Shown one piece after another: positions 33,790-45,860 of a stretch of 64,000 bases of DNA (position 1 is the first letter of the stretch; the number at the start of each line of letters is the position of its first letter). The stretch spans positions 87,310,275 to 87,374,274 of the forward strand of contig OY757911.1 of assembly GCA_963585895.1 (NCBI GenBank), given 5' to 3'. The position numbers were made by a program, and so were the translations under genes. Source of the DNA: Sepioteuthis lessoniana. Taxonomy: Eukaryota > Mollusca > Cephalopoda > Myopsida > Loliginidae. Under the pieces are notes generated by a model. It saw nothing but the letters and a program-made list of their open reading frames with translations. It ran no database searches and was not told the origin of the DNA.

Positions 33790-34830
33790 ATAAACATAAA
33801 TATAGATTTCATTAATACGAAGTATACATTAAATTAACTAAAATGTAAGTCTTTAATGAGTTTTTCCTAGTTATTTTAACTGCCTCAAATGGGGGGATTT
33901 GGTTATATCAGAACGAATTGGCTTCATAAATAATTTTTAAACAAACTCCACTAAATTATTGAAATTAATGACAGGTTTTGCAACTCTGCAAAGGAAAATA
34001 TTGAATTACCCAATATTAAAAATATATATATGGAATGATCTAATAATTTGCATTCCGAAAACAAATTCTCACAGAAGCGTAAATATCCAAATCGATTGCC
34101 AGTCAAAAGACATAAAGCAGGAATATTCAGCTATTAAACAGAAAATATTTTGCGTCTCATCTGTGATTAGCTAATTTACTGCCAAATAAAAACTGCCTAA
34201 ATGAACATCCACTAAATGTGCTATTTCCATAATTTTTGCCAGGTTGTGTGATTCGTTTGCTTTTTTTCCTGTCATTAAAAGACTGCATTTTACTTTCTGA
34301 TTGTCTGTGGTTCTTCTGCAACATTTTATTTTAGAGAATGCTTATTTGTTCGCATGAAAAAAACTATTTTCTTCCTCGAAGATAACGAGAATTCAACCGA
34401 CGATGGCAGAAAACTTCCTCGAGGTAATTCTCCTGAAGGAAATTCCAGGTTACCACGCAACTCTTCCGAGCAACTGCATTCATTTTTCACTTAATCCAAC
34501 TGTCTCAAATGCATTATTACGAGAGTAGGGTCGACAGCGCTTAGAATAAAAAGGTAAGAAAATGGTGAATCTTATTCAAGTCCATGCCTGGATATTTACT
34601 TAGCCATAATACCTCATCTCCTTCGAGAATTAAACCTGCTATCAATGGCCAATAAGATTTATCTTTTAGTCATAGCTTTACGTCAGACACCATAATAAGT
34701 ATATAAGAGAGTTTACTGAAAAGTTCACAGCCCGACTAAGAAGATTAATTGAGTGATTGATTGAGTTTAAATGTATGTCAACCCACAAAAGATTATCGTA
34801 TATCTATCGTTTAAGGAATTAAGTGGAGTT
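33790..34830. other. No gene recognised
   Basis: AT-rich, no motif or known repeat seen. Confidence 0.5.
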
Positions 34831-35045
34831 TTTCACTGTCCAATCGAATACAAATTTATTAATACATCTATTCAACCAATCGATGGGACCCTATCTGGTG
34901 TTACCACTCCTAGTCAAAGTGAACCAAGGAGTAATGGCAATAGAGATACTCTATGCTTCTCAGATTCCCAGAAAGGGAACTCTACCATCAGATGCAGTTT
35001 AGTGTTATGTTTAGGACACAAGTCAGCGTAATTTAGCCCCACCGA
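34830..35045 (-). mobile_element. Family R core fragment
   Basis: Antisense core: GATGGGACCCTATCTGGTG, then GGAGTAATGGCAATAGAG, then CCATCAGATGCAGTTTAGTG. Tail not seen nearby. Confidence 0.6.
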
Positions 35046-35126
35046 CAGGGATAGGTACTTGACTTAGAAAAGTAGACAGAAATCTAGTTATTATAGCGAA
35101 TTTAATCCTCATTGGTTGCCTAACTT

Positions 35127-35850
35127 ATGTTAAATAATTAGTGATTTTAGTTAATTATTTTAGTAGCTAGTTCTTTTTTTCTTTTCTTTTTTTTTTTTTT
35201 TTTTGTTAAACTTTGAATTTAAAGCCGAATTGCTAAATTTCATTTGTTATCTAAGTCAAGGATGGAGTGAGCATTTGTTTTACTTCGGGATGTCAAGCAT
35301 GCAATAATAAGCTTTTGCTTACGAATTCGACAGTTATTAAGAATCAGCTGATATTTAATATTTAAAGATAGACAATTGTGTAGAATCAGCTGATATTTGG
35401 GACTTAGCAGTGACATATATTTTAGGATTATGTAATTAATAATCTTAGTAATGTTTATATAAGAACGAATTCGAAGACACGAGCAGACACACGAGAACCG
35501 TCTCGTCCGGGCAGAAACACAGCAGTAAGAGTCTTGACAAAGAATGATACTAAGTGGAAACTCAGGGAGGAGACACGGAGAGATCCGAGTTAGACAACGG
35601 ATTACACAAAGACCTAACTACACAAAACAGCCGGTGAGCAAAAAGATGATAACAAAGTCGTCCGTTTCTCTCTTTCGTCTCGCCCCGGTTCACAGTCTTT
35701 CTGTCTTCTTGCTGACACATTTCTTCCTCTCTATCTTTATTTTAGGATAACGACTGCTATAAACGGTCCGAGAAATAAATAAATTTCCATATCTGCAAAA
35801 CCAGCGGAGTCGTTTTGCGTTTGACTCTCTTTTTCACGGTTAGGTTACCA
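35127..35850 (+). mobile_element. Possible solo LTR
   Basis: The block has the layout of an LTR: TTTATATAAG near 35456 as a TATA box, a GC-richer transcribed part after it, AATAAATAAA near 35776 as a polyadenylation signal, and an end reading GGTTACCA. No coding sequence is attached and no target-site duplication was found, so identity and limits are tentative. Confidence 0.35.
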
Positions 35851-36329
35851 GAGAGTCTGGCTGATAGTTAAGTGGTTACGTTGCACTTATGCTTTATGCG
35901 ATAATGAAATCTATCCTGTGCCTGATGTAGTTGTTCATGCTAGTTGTCAGTGTTCGAGCCCATCTCATATCTAGATTTTTACATTCTGATTCTCAAGGTA
36001 GTACAAAATTGTAAAATTTAATCCAAAACGATCTTTTCATTCAATTATTCTTCGAAATTGCTATTGGGTTTAACCCCCTATTAGATACTTTTAAGTAGTT
36101 TAAGTCTCGTAAACTTTATTGTCGTATATGTTTACGAGACTAAGAACAACAAAATTATTGCTTTGTGCTAAAAAAAAAAACTTTTATTCAATAAATAAAA
36201 TGTTTATAATTTTTCCTTGTGAAACTATGGTTAACATTATAAGTCAAACCAATTTAGACTAACTTCTTAGGAAATAGACACTGCTACTCAAGTTAAAATC
36301 CTAAAAGAAGCTATCTGCGTTTCACTTGC

Positions 36330-36450
36330 CGCTAGTGCCCTTCGTAAAGGCATAAATTTATCTTTTCTTTCTACTCCATAGATGGGTGAATAGTAAGGCA
36401 CTGGACTCTTTAACCTTGGTACGACATCAAGCCTAGGTAAAGGAAGATAC
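36330..36450 (+). mobile_element. SINE type A fragment
   Basis: GATGGGTGAATAGTAAGGC and CATCAAGCCTAGGTAAAGGA match the middle of the type A SINE at 47814-48107. Confidence 0.45.
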
Positions 36451-36459
36451 CTTGGCCTT

Positions 36460-39280
36460 GTACCTAACAAAATGTAAATAAATAGAATAAGAAAGCTCAC
36501 TAAAATAGGCTAACAAATTGTTTTGGCAACCCCCACACTCATATAGAATGGTCCACAATTTTAAACTTGTGCGAAATCAAGTTAAATTCATAGCTAGTAT
36601 AATTCTAACAAGTATGATCAATTTTCAACAAATGTCTCGTCAAAGGTTCCAGTAATTGTACTTCTAGACAAAATATCGGAGGAGTTTTCTGTCAAAAATG
36701 ACAATTCCAGTCGGAACAAATTGCATAAGACAAGGTGATTTTCCATGGATGCTTATGGGAGAAGCCGTCAAAGCAGTCACAACAGAAAAGAATAATGGAA
36801 AGGGTGAAATATGAAACGGAATTCAAAGAAAAACCCACTAAAATCAATAGTCGCTCGTGACTACTCCCAGCAGAAATGAAATCTAGCTTCCAAGCCGCCC
36901 CCATCTAGCAAAAAGGAAAATAATTTAGGCGTTTTCCAAAGAGATTCACTTTATTTAGATGTAGTATTCAAAAAAGTACACGTTAGAATTACTTTATTAA
37001 AATGTCATATGTCATTTTCCTTTGTAAATATACACTGCATGAAAAGCATTGTACAATTCCTTGAAACTGGGGTTGAATATTTACACAGTAAATACAGAGA
37101 GCAATAATGTATGATATCTGGGTAGGAACATACAAAACTGTCACTGAAAGCTACCGTTTCATCAACTAATTAGATAAATATTTATCAACTCAGTTTGATA
37201 GATAATAAGTTGACATGAGAAAGATTTGTCGTTTTTGTTAAACTATGATGAAAGGCTGTCGTTGAGTAATTTGGTCGGAGGCCAAAAGAAGTTAAATAAC
37301 CAATTCTAAAAACTCTTAAAATGAGTTAGTCCCTAATTACAGAGTTCATATACATCAATTAATCATTCCTAGGTGTTAAGTGTGGATTGCTGTCACAACT
37401 CTAATAATACTTCTACAATTCTTCACAAATGTCATTTTGTAGTCTCAATCCTGTCAGAAAAAGGAGATTGTTTATTAATTAACAAAACAAAGTATCAACA
37501 TCGATTTTTAACATACACTGACATTTACGAATTTGCCGGCAGAATGGGCTGTCGAAGGGAGGTGTCGACTTATAAACTCAACACTCTCACTCCAACCACA
37601 TAATGTTTCTCATCGATACACAGTTTAGCTCGAACCCCGAGGTGAAATCTCACTCTCTACACAGAAGTCGTTTACGGTTCTAAAATAAACTGAAAGCGCA
37701 ACCTCAGTCGTAGATCGTTTAACAAAATAGTCAAAAGTGTTGTGATTCTTGTAGGCCAAGGAAACTGTTGTTTCCAAAACTGATAAACCGTGGTGATTTC
37801 CTCTATTGACGAATGTTCTGAACAGGATAAGTCGATCCCTTTTCAGGAAAAACAATAATGCCAGTTGATTGAATATAACAGTTTAATAATAGTATATTTA
37901 GTGAAATGCAATCAACTATCGTTGGGTATTGAGTTATATAAAACAGAATACAGCGTCTGGACTGGTTATACGTGTTTCACTCATAAGTTAACTTTTAACA
38001 ACGTAGTGAAATACTTGAGTCATTCACTGATGAGCGCATGGGTATTTGAGATGGCTAGCTGGCACTCATACGTTTATCTCGGCCGACTTCCATCAAAATT
38101 GCGTGTGTGCTCTGTCTCTCTCAATACAAGTCAATCCGTTCTCTTCGCTGCCAAAACACCAACTAACTTGTGACGTCAAACTCTGTCATTATGTGTACAT
38201 CACTTCATTATCCAAATCTATTCCCACACTGAAAATACATCCCAAATCAGCCATTTTTCAAGTCAAATTCAAGGGCAATTTCCTTTACACTTAATAATCG
38301 AAAACAATATTCCAATATTGTCAGCCCATAGCTAGTTGTCACCTCAAGCCAGCTCCGAAATTCGCAACACAGATTTATCTCTCGCTATACTGGGTCACAC
38401 CTAGTCTTCTCAATAATCAACCTGTTCTCTGAAAAAACTACAAAAATCTGATTTTTTACTTTAATCCAATCCAGATAACTGTGAAGAAAATTATAACAAC
38501 TGTATTCTCAAAATCAATTAAACCTTTTTACATTACAATCTTCACCACTTCGCCACGGACTCGCCTAAGATTTTATCGATTTACTCCGAAAGAACTACAG
38601 TTATACTGAGCAATTCGAATACTTCTCTCCCTCGTCTGTACTTATCTTCAAAACTTATCCACCAAGACAAAGCTTTTAACGAATTTGCTAAAATGAGCCC
38701 ATATCATGTTTCTAGGACCCTGTCCAACGCCGCAACCATGTCCAAAATCTCATCCAACCGTGCGCAAGAAAACAATTTTAAATTACTGGTATTTTGAGAC
38801 AATTTTCATGGTCTTATTTCTCATCTTGCCTGAAAGCCAACTCAAGTTGTAAAGTTTAGTATACTGATTCAAGTTTTTGTAATGATGTAATGGAGATATG
38901 ATATATTAGCCCGTCTTGTAAACGTGATTTTATAGCAGAAAGGCGTGCTAATTATCATCTGATGGACAGGTAAAACCTAAATACAGATGTTGATATTTAA
39001 TAGAAATTTTAAATATTAAAAGAAATCATGAAGCTACGTGTAACTATGTTAACTGAACGACAGAAAAAAAACTATCGCCTGGTGATGAATATAAATGAAT
39101 AATAATAGTTTGAAAGTGTCATCATCACAGATCCGAAGATGAACGATCGAAGCTCCTAAGGTGAGAGAGCCAGGAGACAATTTAAAGAAGATCAGAATGA
39201 TAACGAACACACAACGACAAAATAATCTTATATGCTGTTTCTTTGTTTCTCTTAAAAATGGTTCCGTCTGATGGTACCCC
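36460..39280. other. Long stretch without recognised gene or repeat
   Basis: Open frames of 70-100 codons occur (for example 37865-38173, plus) but carry no recognisable domain. The sequence is AT-rich and lacks obvious tandem repeats. Confidence 0.4.
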
Positions 39281-39425
39281 ACGATTATCAGCGCCCTCTA
39301 AGTAATATCTTGGAGTTAAGTAACTTCATTTTCATTACTTCAGAGTTCACGCTGACCGGAGTGGTAGAGTTCTATGCATGAGTCGAATAGAACTGTTTAA
39401 GAATTATTCGTATTCGATATGAATA

Positions 39426-39668
39426 GGGGGGTGTCCTCGTGGTGTAATGGTTAAAGCGATGGACTGCGGAATCGTAGTAAGCGAGTTCGTACTCCAATCG
39501 CGCTATTACGTTCACTTTCGGGCAAATACCCTTGGGAAAGGTATGAACCCCCTTATCCTCCTAGGTATGGGTTAAATAGTACCACTACTGTTCTTCTAGG
39601 AGAATAGCTTTGGCATTAAATAACCTACAAAGGTTGATATGCCATCAAACAAAGAAACCGAAACCGAA
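39426..39668 (+). mobile_element. tRNA-headed SINE type B, complete copy (243 bp)
   Basis: A-box-like TGGTGTAATGGTT at 39440-39452 and B-box-like GAGTTCGTACTCC at 39483-39495 give a tRNA-derived RNA polymerase III promoter. The body continues CACTTTCGGGCAAATACCC and ATGGGTTAAATAGTACC. The 3' end is TTTGGCATTAAATAACC, a short loop, GGTTGATATGCC, and an A-rich tail. TCGATATGAATA is repeated exactly on both sides (39414-39425 and 39669-39680). Confidence 0.85.
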
Positions 39669-39831
39669 TCGATATGAATACTTGATACCATATTACAACT
39701 AATTATTCGTATAGGGAATATGAAGTTATAATTATTCACTGAGGATTATTATTACTTATTTGAAACCATATAACAGTGTGAAAACAAATGACTATCATTG
39801 AATTAAGATAATATCATAAAATTATTGATGT

Positions 39832-40374
39832 CAGAATCAACCGAAAAGGACATCGACACGAGGTTAACGAAAGCATAGACAGCTATCAATAGGCTATCGA
39901 TTATATGGAAATCAGACCTAACCGTTTCTTCCAGGCAACGGTCGCATCGATACTGCTATATGGATGCACTACATGGACTCAAACAAAACGGCTGGAGAAG
40001 AAGCTAGACGGCAATTACACAAGAATGCTGTGAGCAATATTGAACAAGTCCTGGCGGCAACACCCCACAAGACACCAACTGTACAGCCACCTGCCTCCTA
40101 TCACGAAAACTATTCAAGTTAGACGAACCAGACATGCAGGACACTGCTGGAGAAGCAGGGACGAACTCATAAGTGATGTACTCTTATGGACCCCCACACA
40201 TGGCCGTGCAAAAGCAGGACGACCAGCACGAACATACATTCAGCAACTATGTGAGGATACGGGATGTTATACAGAAGACCTGACAGAGGCGATGAACGAT
40301 AGGGAGTAGTGGCGAGAGATGGTCAGGGATATCCGTGCTACCAGCACGACATGATGATGATGATGATGATGATG
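39832..40374 (+). pseudogene. RTE-like LINE, 5'-truncated 3' end
   Basis: Reads from DIDTRLTKA through FFQATVASILLYGCTTWT, LEKKLDGNYTRML, a stop, LNKSWRQHPTRHQLYSHLP, RRTRHAGHCWRSRDEL and GRAKAGRPARTYIQQL to the (ATG)n tail. One stop lies near 40030 and one near 40307. ATTGATGT occurs at 39824-39831 and 40375-40382 and is taken as an 8-bp target-site duplication. The host sequence is an R element. Confidence 0.85.
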
Positions 40375-40734
40375 ATTGATGTTAGATATGTACAGTTGAA
40401 ACCATTCAACTGTGTACAAATTAGTATTAAATAGGAATACGTGATTTCTTATAGCTGCGGGCAAAACCTTTTTTAAGAAACAACTACGCAAGAAATGTAA
40501 ATATCAATGTAATTTTAACGTAATTCCTAACTTCTATACATTAAATATTTCTTGACAGGTTGACATGCCGTTAAATCAACCAATTGATCAACTCCCAGAC
40601 TTCCTTGTATGTCTATCCAATGAGAGAGGAGGCCGTTTTTTATTTCCTTCACATAAATGCTCTTGGGAAAAGCATGACTTAATCTTATCTTCTCCTTCTA
40701 GTTATCTGTTTTGCCAGCAGAGCAAAGAATATAC

Positions 40735-40900
40735 TGACTGCATTCCCTGCAGAGGAGTAGAACCACCCCCATAAAAACAAGTGTCATGTGTATGACTTGA
40801 AAATTACTACACAAAACGTACGAATGAATGCGGTTCTATAACTCTGAGGCACAAAATAACCCTAAATTGGTTGATATATCGTTAAAATCAATCATCAATC
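40735..40900 (+). mobile_element. Family R, deleted copy
   Basis: 5' piece CTGCATTCCCTGCAGAGGAG and CAAGTGTCATGTGTATGAC joined to tail AAATAACCCTAAATTGGTTG, then (AATC)n. The middle of the core is missing. Confidence 0.5.
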
Positions 40901-40904
40901 AATC

Positions 40905-41240
40905 GCTACCTTACTCCTCATTTAAACCTATACAATAAAACAACTCGAATTTGTTTTGTTTAAACCTGTTTTCTTTTTCTTTTCTTTTTTTTTGTTTTAT
41001 TTTTTTGTTTGTTTGTATTGTTTTGTTTCTTTTTTTTTTTTGTTTTTTGTTTTTGTTTTTCCTTATTTGATTTGATAGCCTGAACAATGAAAACAACACC
41101 ATTAGCATAAATTTGTAGATTGAAATTCTTGTTTTAAAATGATATATTGCATGAACAATGCTTAAGCAACAATTTCTTCCAAGATACGCATGAATATTTT
41201 AAATAACATAAAATGCGATTACTTTTTTGGCTCCATCCTA
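40905..41240. other. T-rich low-complexity sequence
   Basis: Runs of TTTTG and T between 40960 and 41070. No gene seen. Confidence 0.5.
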
Positions 41241-41245
41241 ATATA

Positions 41246-41744
41246 CAGGGTGTTTCCAAAATGTGATATCATCTGAGATTTAAATATCTCAATAACTCTA
41301 TATTCAAGGCAAATGAAACAAAAAATGCTTAATATTGAGGGAAATAAAAGTTATTCATAAAAGTTTCAATAAGAAATTCAAAGGTATGTGGAGTTCATAA
41401 ACGATTTTACAAGTTTTCAATATGCGCTTCGTTAGTGGAATGACACACGTTAAGTCTAGTTGTCCAGCTCCTGCCAAAAACATGTACCATGTTTTGGACA
41501 ACCCATCCAAAGCGGCTGTGATTCTCTGCTTGAGTTTCCCTCGACTTGTTGAAAGAGCAAACTTTTGATCAATCTTTTCCAGTGAATAGTATTTCTATAC
41601 ATGAAAAGAAAAATAGAAACATTGAAGATTGAACATAGAATTTTGAGTTGTTTTTACACCTTCTTTTAAAAGGTGAGATCATTTGAGAAGAATTGGTCAA
41701 GTTTTTAGATCACGAAATTATATCAATTTTTCTTAAACACCCTG
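41246..41744 (-). mobile_element. Deleted mariner-type transposon (499 bp)
   Basis: The ends read CAGGGTGTTTCCAAAATGTG and, reversed, CAGGGTGTTTAAGAAAAATT. TA lies on both sides (41244-41245 and 41745-41746). On the minus strand the interior reads LKQRITAALDGL and GQLDLTCVIPLTKRI, similar to the C-terminal tail of mariner/Tc1 transposases. The catalytic domain is absent, so only a non-autonomous remnant remains. Confidence 0.7.
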
Positions 41745-41749
41745 TATTG

Positions 41750-42875
41750 TCTTTTTATTTCTTCGTCTCTTTTTATTAGAGACAAGCAATCTTCTGTAAG
41801 TAATATATCCCACATTTGAAAATTCACCCACTTGAGAATTTGATGGTATTTTTCTTCCAGTCAGTGATTCAATCAGTGTATTTTGATTAACTTGATTATT
41901 TTTTTGGTTTTCAGCGAATGGCAAAGAAAGATACGTATCGTTTTCATCTAATTTTGTAACCATAAGAGTTCTCTCCCATGTGTCTTTCATAAAGTGTCTG
42001 TATTTATTGGTTTTCTTTATCAATGTTCCCTAAATACGTTATTTTGGACATTTTGGTGACTTATTACTGAAAGGGCTTATCTTCTTTCTAATCTAGATTA
42101 TTCTAAAATAACAATGAATTTTGTTTAATAAACAATGTAAGTAATTTGAAATGTTCAAAAGTAAACGGAATCATGAAAGACGCGAATGGTATATGGACAA
42201 AGAATTAGATAGATAGATAGATAGAATGCCTTTATTTGAAATTGCAATTTATTTCTAAGGGTAAGAGATTTCTCAGATTAACATCAAAAACAAAAATGTT
42301 TTCCTAAGCACAAAACAGCAGGGAAATATACTCCAAAAAACTGATCAGCAGCGTAAAATTTAATTTAGAAAGATTTTAAAAGACTGAAACTTAAAAAATA
42401 TGCTATGTAAATTTTTAAAGAGAAAAAAAATGATTAATAAAAATTGAAGCTAAATCACAATTATTGATAACTCCCAATCGCCTTTAAATAGATGCTTGAA
42501 TGAATGTTGTTTTTTTTTATTGGACAGGAATATTTTTCTATTTTCTGATTGGTTAGAAAAGATAACTGATGAAACTTAAGTTCTTGTAAGCTACTTCTGC
42601 ACAGATTTCATGACCAAACTAAAGATAGTGTAATGTCGTCTGCTAGAAGACTTGCTTCTATTTCTATCACATTATTAACTTTTCTTAATTTTTTCGTGGT
42701 TGAGTTCAGGATGTAAATATTTCAATTTGGTTAAATTAAGAAATAAAAGTACGATAATCCCGGAAGCGGAAGTGAAAAGAGACCAAGAAATGACGAGGGG
42801 AGAGTTTGGTTTTTGTTTAAAATTAAATTTTTTTTTGTTAGATTTTAATTTAGGGACTATCTTAATCTCAGAAGC
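41750..42875. other. No gene recognised
   Basis: AT-rich, with a short (GATA)n run at 42205-42226. A 96-codon open frame at 42023-41733 (minus) has no recognisable domain. Confidence 0.45.
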
Positions 42876-42877
42876 AC

Positions 42878-42946
<69 letters not shown>

Positions 42947-42955
42947 AAGAAGAAG

Positions 42956-42990
<35 letters not shown>

Positions 42991-42992
42991 GA
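42878..42992. repeat. (AAT)n(AAG)n(AAC)n compound microsatellite
   Basis: Three trinucleotide runs of 11-14 units each follow one another without interruption, differing only in the third base. Confidence 0.95.
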
Positions 42993-42994
42993 GT

Positions 42995-43770
42995 TTTAAT
43001 AAGAATAATACTTATAAGATGATATAGAAAAACTTTTAACAAGTTTTTGAAAAAACTGAAATAAAAGTTCATTAATAAAGATGAGGAATACCAATTTGAA
43101 AATCATAAATTCACAAACCAAAAAGTTATAAAAGCTATTTCTGTTCCAAAAGTTTCACCTGGAGAGGGATCCCTATTTACTTTTGAGGGAGTGGACGCTA
43201 AGGATTTGCGTAAAAAATAACGACTAAACCCTGTGCTCATAATTTCCGTTTAGTCAAAACTTTGCACAAAATGAGGTTAAAAAACGATGCAATTTAACTC
43301 TATATTGATTTTGTAACCTTCAACCTGATTAGTTGAAAAATCATTCAAAATAAAAAACAGAATTATGGCTGATTTAACGCGAATCCTGCTTGATCCTACC
43401 TTCGTCTATAAACAAGCATCTTAAGTTTCCACAGCATTGTAATAGAAACTAGAACTCACTGTCGAATGGAAATCTGCTACCTCAAAAAAAGTTATTCATT
43501 TGACGCGTCGTCAACCAAACGACTGATATCCATCTTTTTGGAACCGCCACTTCCTGAAGTCAGAAGGTAAAAAATTCTCGCGACCTCTTTTATCTCCTCT
43601 GCTCAAATACTATAATTCTTCCAGGAGATATTTCTTGAAAAAGCACCTTTTGACAATAACAGAATTGAACTTTCTCCAATATTTCTAGAAGCATCCAGAA
43701 CATGAACTATTCAATCATTCTTTGTGACTAATCATTCTTTACTGACCAAGCCTTGCATAGAAAATATTTT
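42995..43770. other. No gene recognised
   Basis: AT-rich sequence. No motif, repeat family or RNA seen. Confidence 0.5.
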
Positions 43771-43783
43771 ATGCAAATTTTCT

Positions 43784-44203
43784 CATCATCATGCCGTGCG
43801 GCTAGCACGGATATCCCTGACGTCTCTCTCTCTCTCCACGTCTCCCTATCATTCATCGCCTTCGGCAGGTCTTCGGGGTTACATCCCGTATCATCTCATA
43901 GCTGCTGTATGAATGTTCGAGCTGGTCGTCCTGCTTTTGATTGGCCATATGCGGGGGTCCACAGGAGCACATCACTTACGATCTCGTCTTTGCTTCTCCG
44001 GCAGTGTCCGGCATGTCTGGTTCATCTAGTTTGTATAGTTTTCGTGATAGGTGGTAGGTGGCCGTACAGTTCGCGCCGTGTGGGGTGTTGCTGCCAAGAC
44101 CTGTTCAATATTGCTCGCAACATTCTTGTATAATTGCCGTCGAGCTTCTTCTCCAACCGTTTAGTCAGCGTCCAAGTAGTGCATCCATACAGCAGTATCG
44201 ACA
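43784..44203 (-). pseudogene. RTE-like LINE, 5'-truncated 3' end
   Basis: The minus strand begins in the middle of VSILLYGCTTWTLTKRLEKK. It reads NYTRMLRAILNRSWQQHPTR and LYGHLPPITKTI, and after a frameshift ends in GRPARTFIQQL, WRERE and the short ATG tail. CAAATTTTCT is repeated exactly at 43774-43783 and 44204-44213, a 10-bp target-site duplication that fixes both boundaries. Confidence 0.9.
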
Positions 44204-44459
44204 CAAATTTTCTAATCCACCTTAAAAACAAAAATTTCTTTCAAAACGTAAAACGGCGGTGAGACTATCTTTTTTTGAACTTTGAAATACTTCTATCTTT
44301 CCTTCATTTTTCATTCTTGGTACTTTTTTTACAGTAATATAGATTTTTTTCTTACTTCATACATTGAGTATATTATCTTCATTCCTACATATTTTCAATG
44401 TTGCTTTTTTTTCAATTGACTTATATAAGAGATATATAACTATCGATTTTACTTTGAGG

Positions 44460-44930
44460 GACAAAATTGCATATTTTCCATGAAATCCGTTTTCTCTGTT
44501 TCTTTTTGTATTCCTTTTTGTGTTTTTATATTCCTGAGATGCATTCACTTTTTCAAAATTGTTCAATCACATTCTTTTTTTCTGTTCTTTTCGTTCTTTT
44601 TATTCTTCTTGTTTACTATTTTTATATACTTTTATTCTTTTCTTCTATCTTTCCCTTTCTTCTCATTCTTTCATCAGATCCTTCCCATACTTTCTTTATT
44701 CCTCTATTTCATTCCATTATTCTTTAATCCTCTCATTATTTCATTCTATTCTCCTCATTCATTTTTTAAATTTCTTTTCTTATTTTCTTGTATCTTTTCA
44801 TTCTTTTCTATATTTTTTCTCCTTTTATGTTTGTTTGTTTGTTTGTTTGTTTGTTCATTTTTTCTTTCTTTCTTTTTCATTTTTCTTTTATATTTTTTTT
44901 CTTTTCATTTGAATCCTTGAGGGTGTTTCC
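44460..44930. repeat. Pyrimidine-rich low-complexity tract
   Basis: T- and C-rich over about 470 bp, with a (GTTT)n run near 44830-44856. The long open frames here (rich in F, S, L) are composition artefacts. Confidence 0.7.
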
Positions 44931-44934
44931 GTTT

Positions 44935-45860
44935 TTTCGTTATTTATCTGACTTTCATTGTTTCTTTCTCTGCGTGGGAGCTTTTCTTTTTCAAAGATTT
45001 ACATTTTAAAAACCTTTTCTTTCTTCCTTCCTTATTCTCTTTCCCTGATCGTACCGTCATTATAGGCACTTGGAGATTTGATTCAACATCTTTTAATATT
45101 TAGGTCAAGTACTCTAAACCAAAAGAAATGGCGTTGTCTACCGCCAAGCTATTTCGTAATTTAATGATCATTTTGCTGTCAGTTCCTTCTTTCTGATCGT
45201 TCACCTTTTCAAACTTTTTCACCAGAAATTCACTTGCATTCTTTCAAAATGGAAGTCTATCATGAGCAACGAGGAACTTGATCAAAGAAACTCCATCGCT
45301 CAAATGTCAGCGTTCTTCGTTTTCGCATCTTTTCAAAGCCAAACATTTTATTAGTAAATTATTTGCACAAACGTGTGATGGAGTTACGAAACCCAGCGCC
45401 TAAAATTGTTACTATGGCAGCTGTACACTCGAGAAAGGTTACTTTGTTTAATAAGTTTTGATTAGTCAAGCATAAAGTTACAAGTAGGTACATCGAGTGA
45501 GGATCAAATACAAAACAGTTGTAAAGGACTGCATGTATGGTATTATCACTGATGACTGTGATGTTGATGATGTGATGAACTGATCGTCTTGTGGGTGAGG
45601 AAAAACAGCAAAACTTAACTCGTCTGAAATATAGAACCGTTCGTTATTTATTTTCGCTATTTCGTTCTGTTACTAAGGCCGTGGAAATATGTGAAAACTG
45701 GAGACGGTCACTGACTATTCGGACGAAGATTCGAATGTCTTTATGGTAAGATGTACAAATTCTTTAGAATTCTTTCTCATAAAATCTTTTCACGCCCACA
45801 CATATGCAAGAACTCCCACTCGGAAATTAAATTTTATTTTGTCCTCAGATAAAGAATGTT
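44935..45860. other. No gene recognised
   Basis: AT-rich unique sequence. Confidence 0.5.

Larger units (their letters stand above)
39285..40590 (+). mobile_element. Family R copy carrying a nested SINE and a nested LINE
   Basis: Core sense remains at 39290-39400 (TGGTAGAGTTCTATGCATGA). Internal repeats lie at 39401-39425, 39681-39831 and 40383-40500. The 3' tail near 40550-40590 reads GTTGACATGCCGTTAAATC. A type B SINE and a truncated RTE-like LINE interrupt it, each with its own target-site duplication. Removing both restores a normal R internal repeat (ATTATTGATGTTAGATATG then TTGAAACCATTCAACTGTG). Confidence 0.65.

Noticed and set aside
44480..44920. 146-codon F/S/L-rich open frame
   Set aside because: A composition artefact of a T-rich tract. 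It looks like membrane segments but has no real domain.
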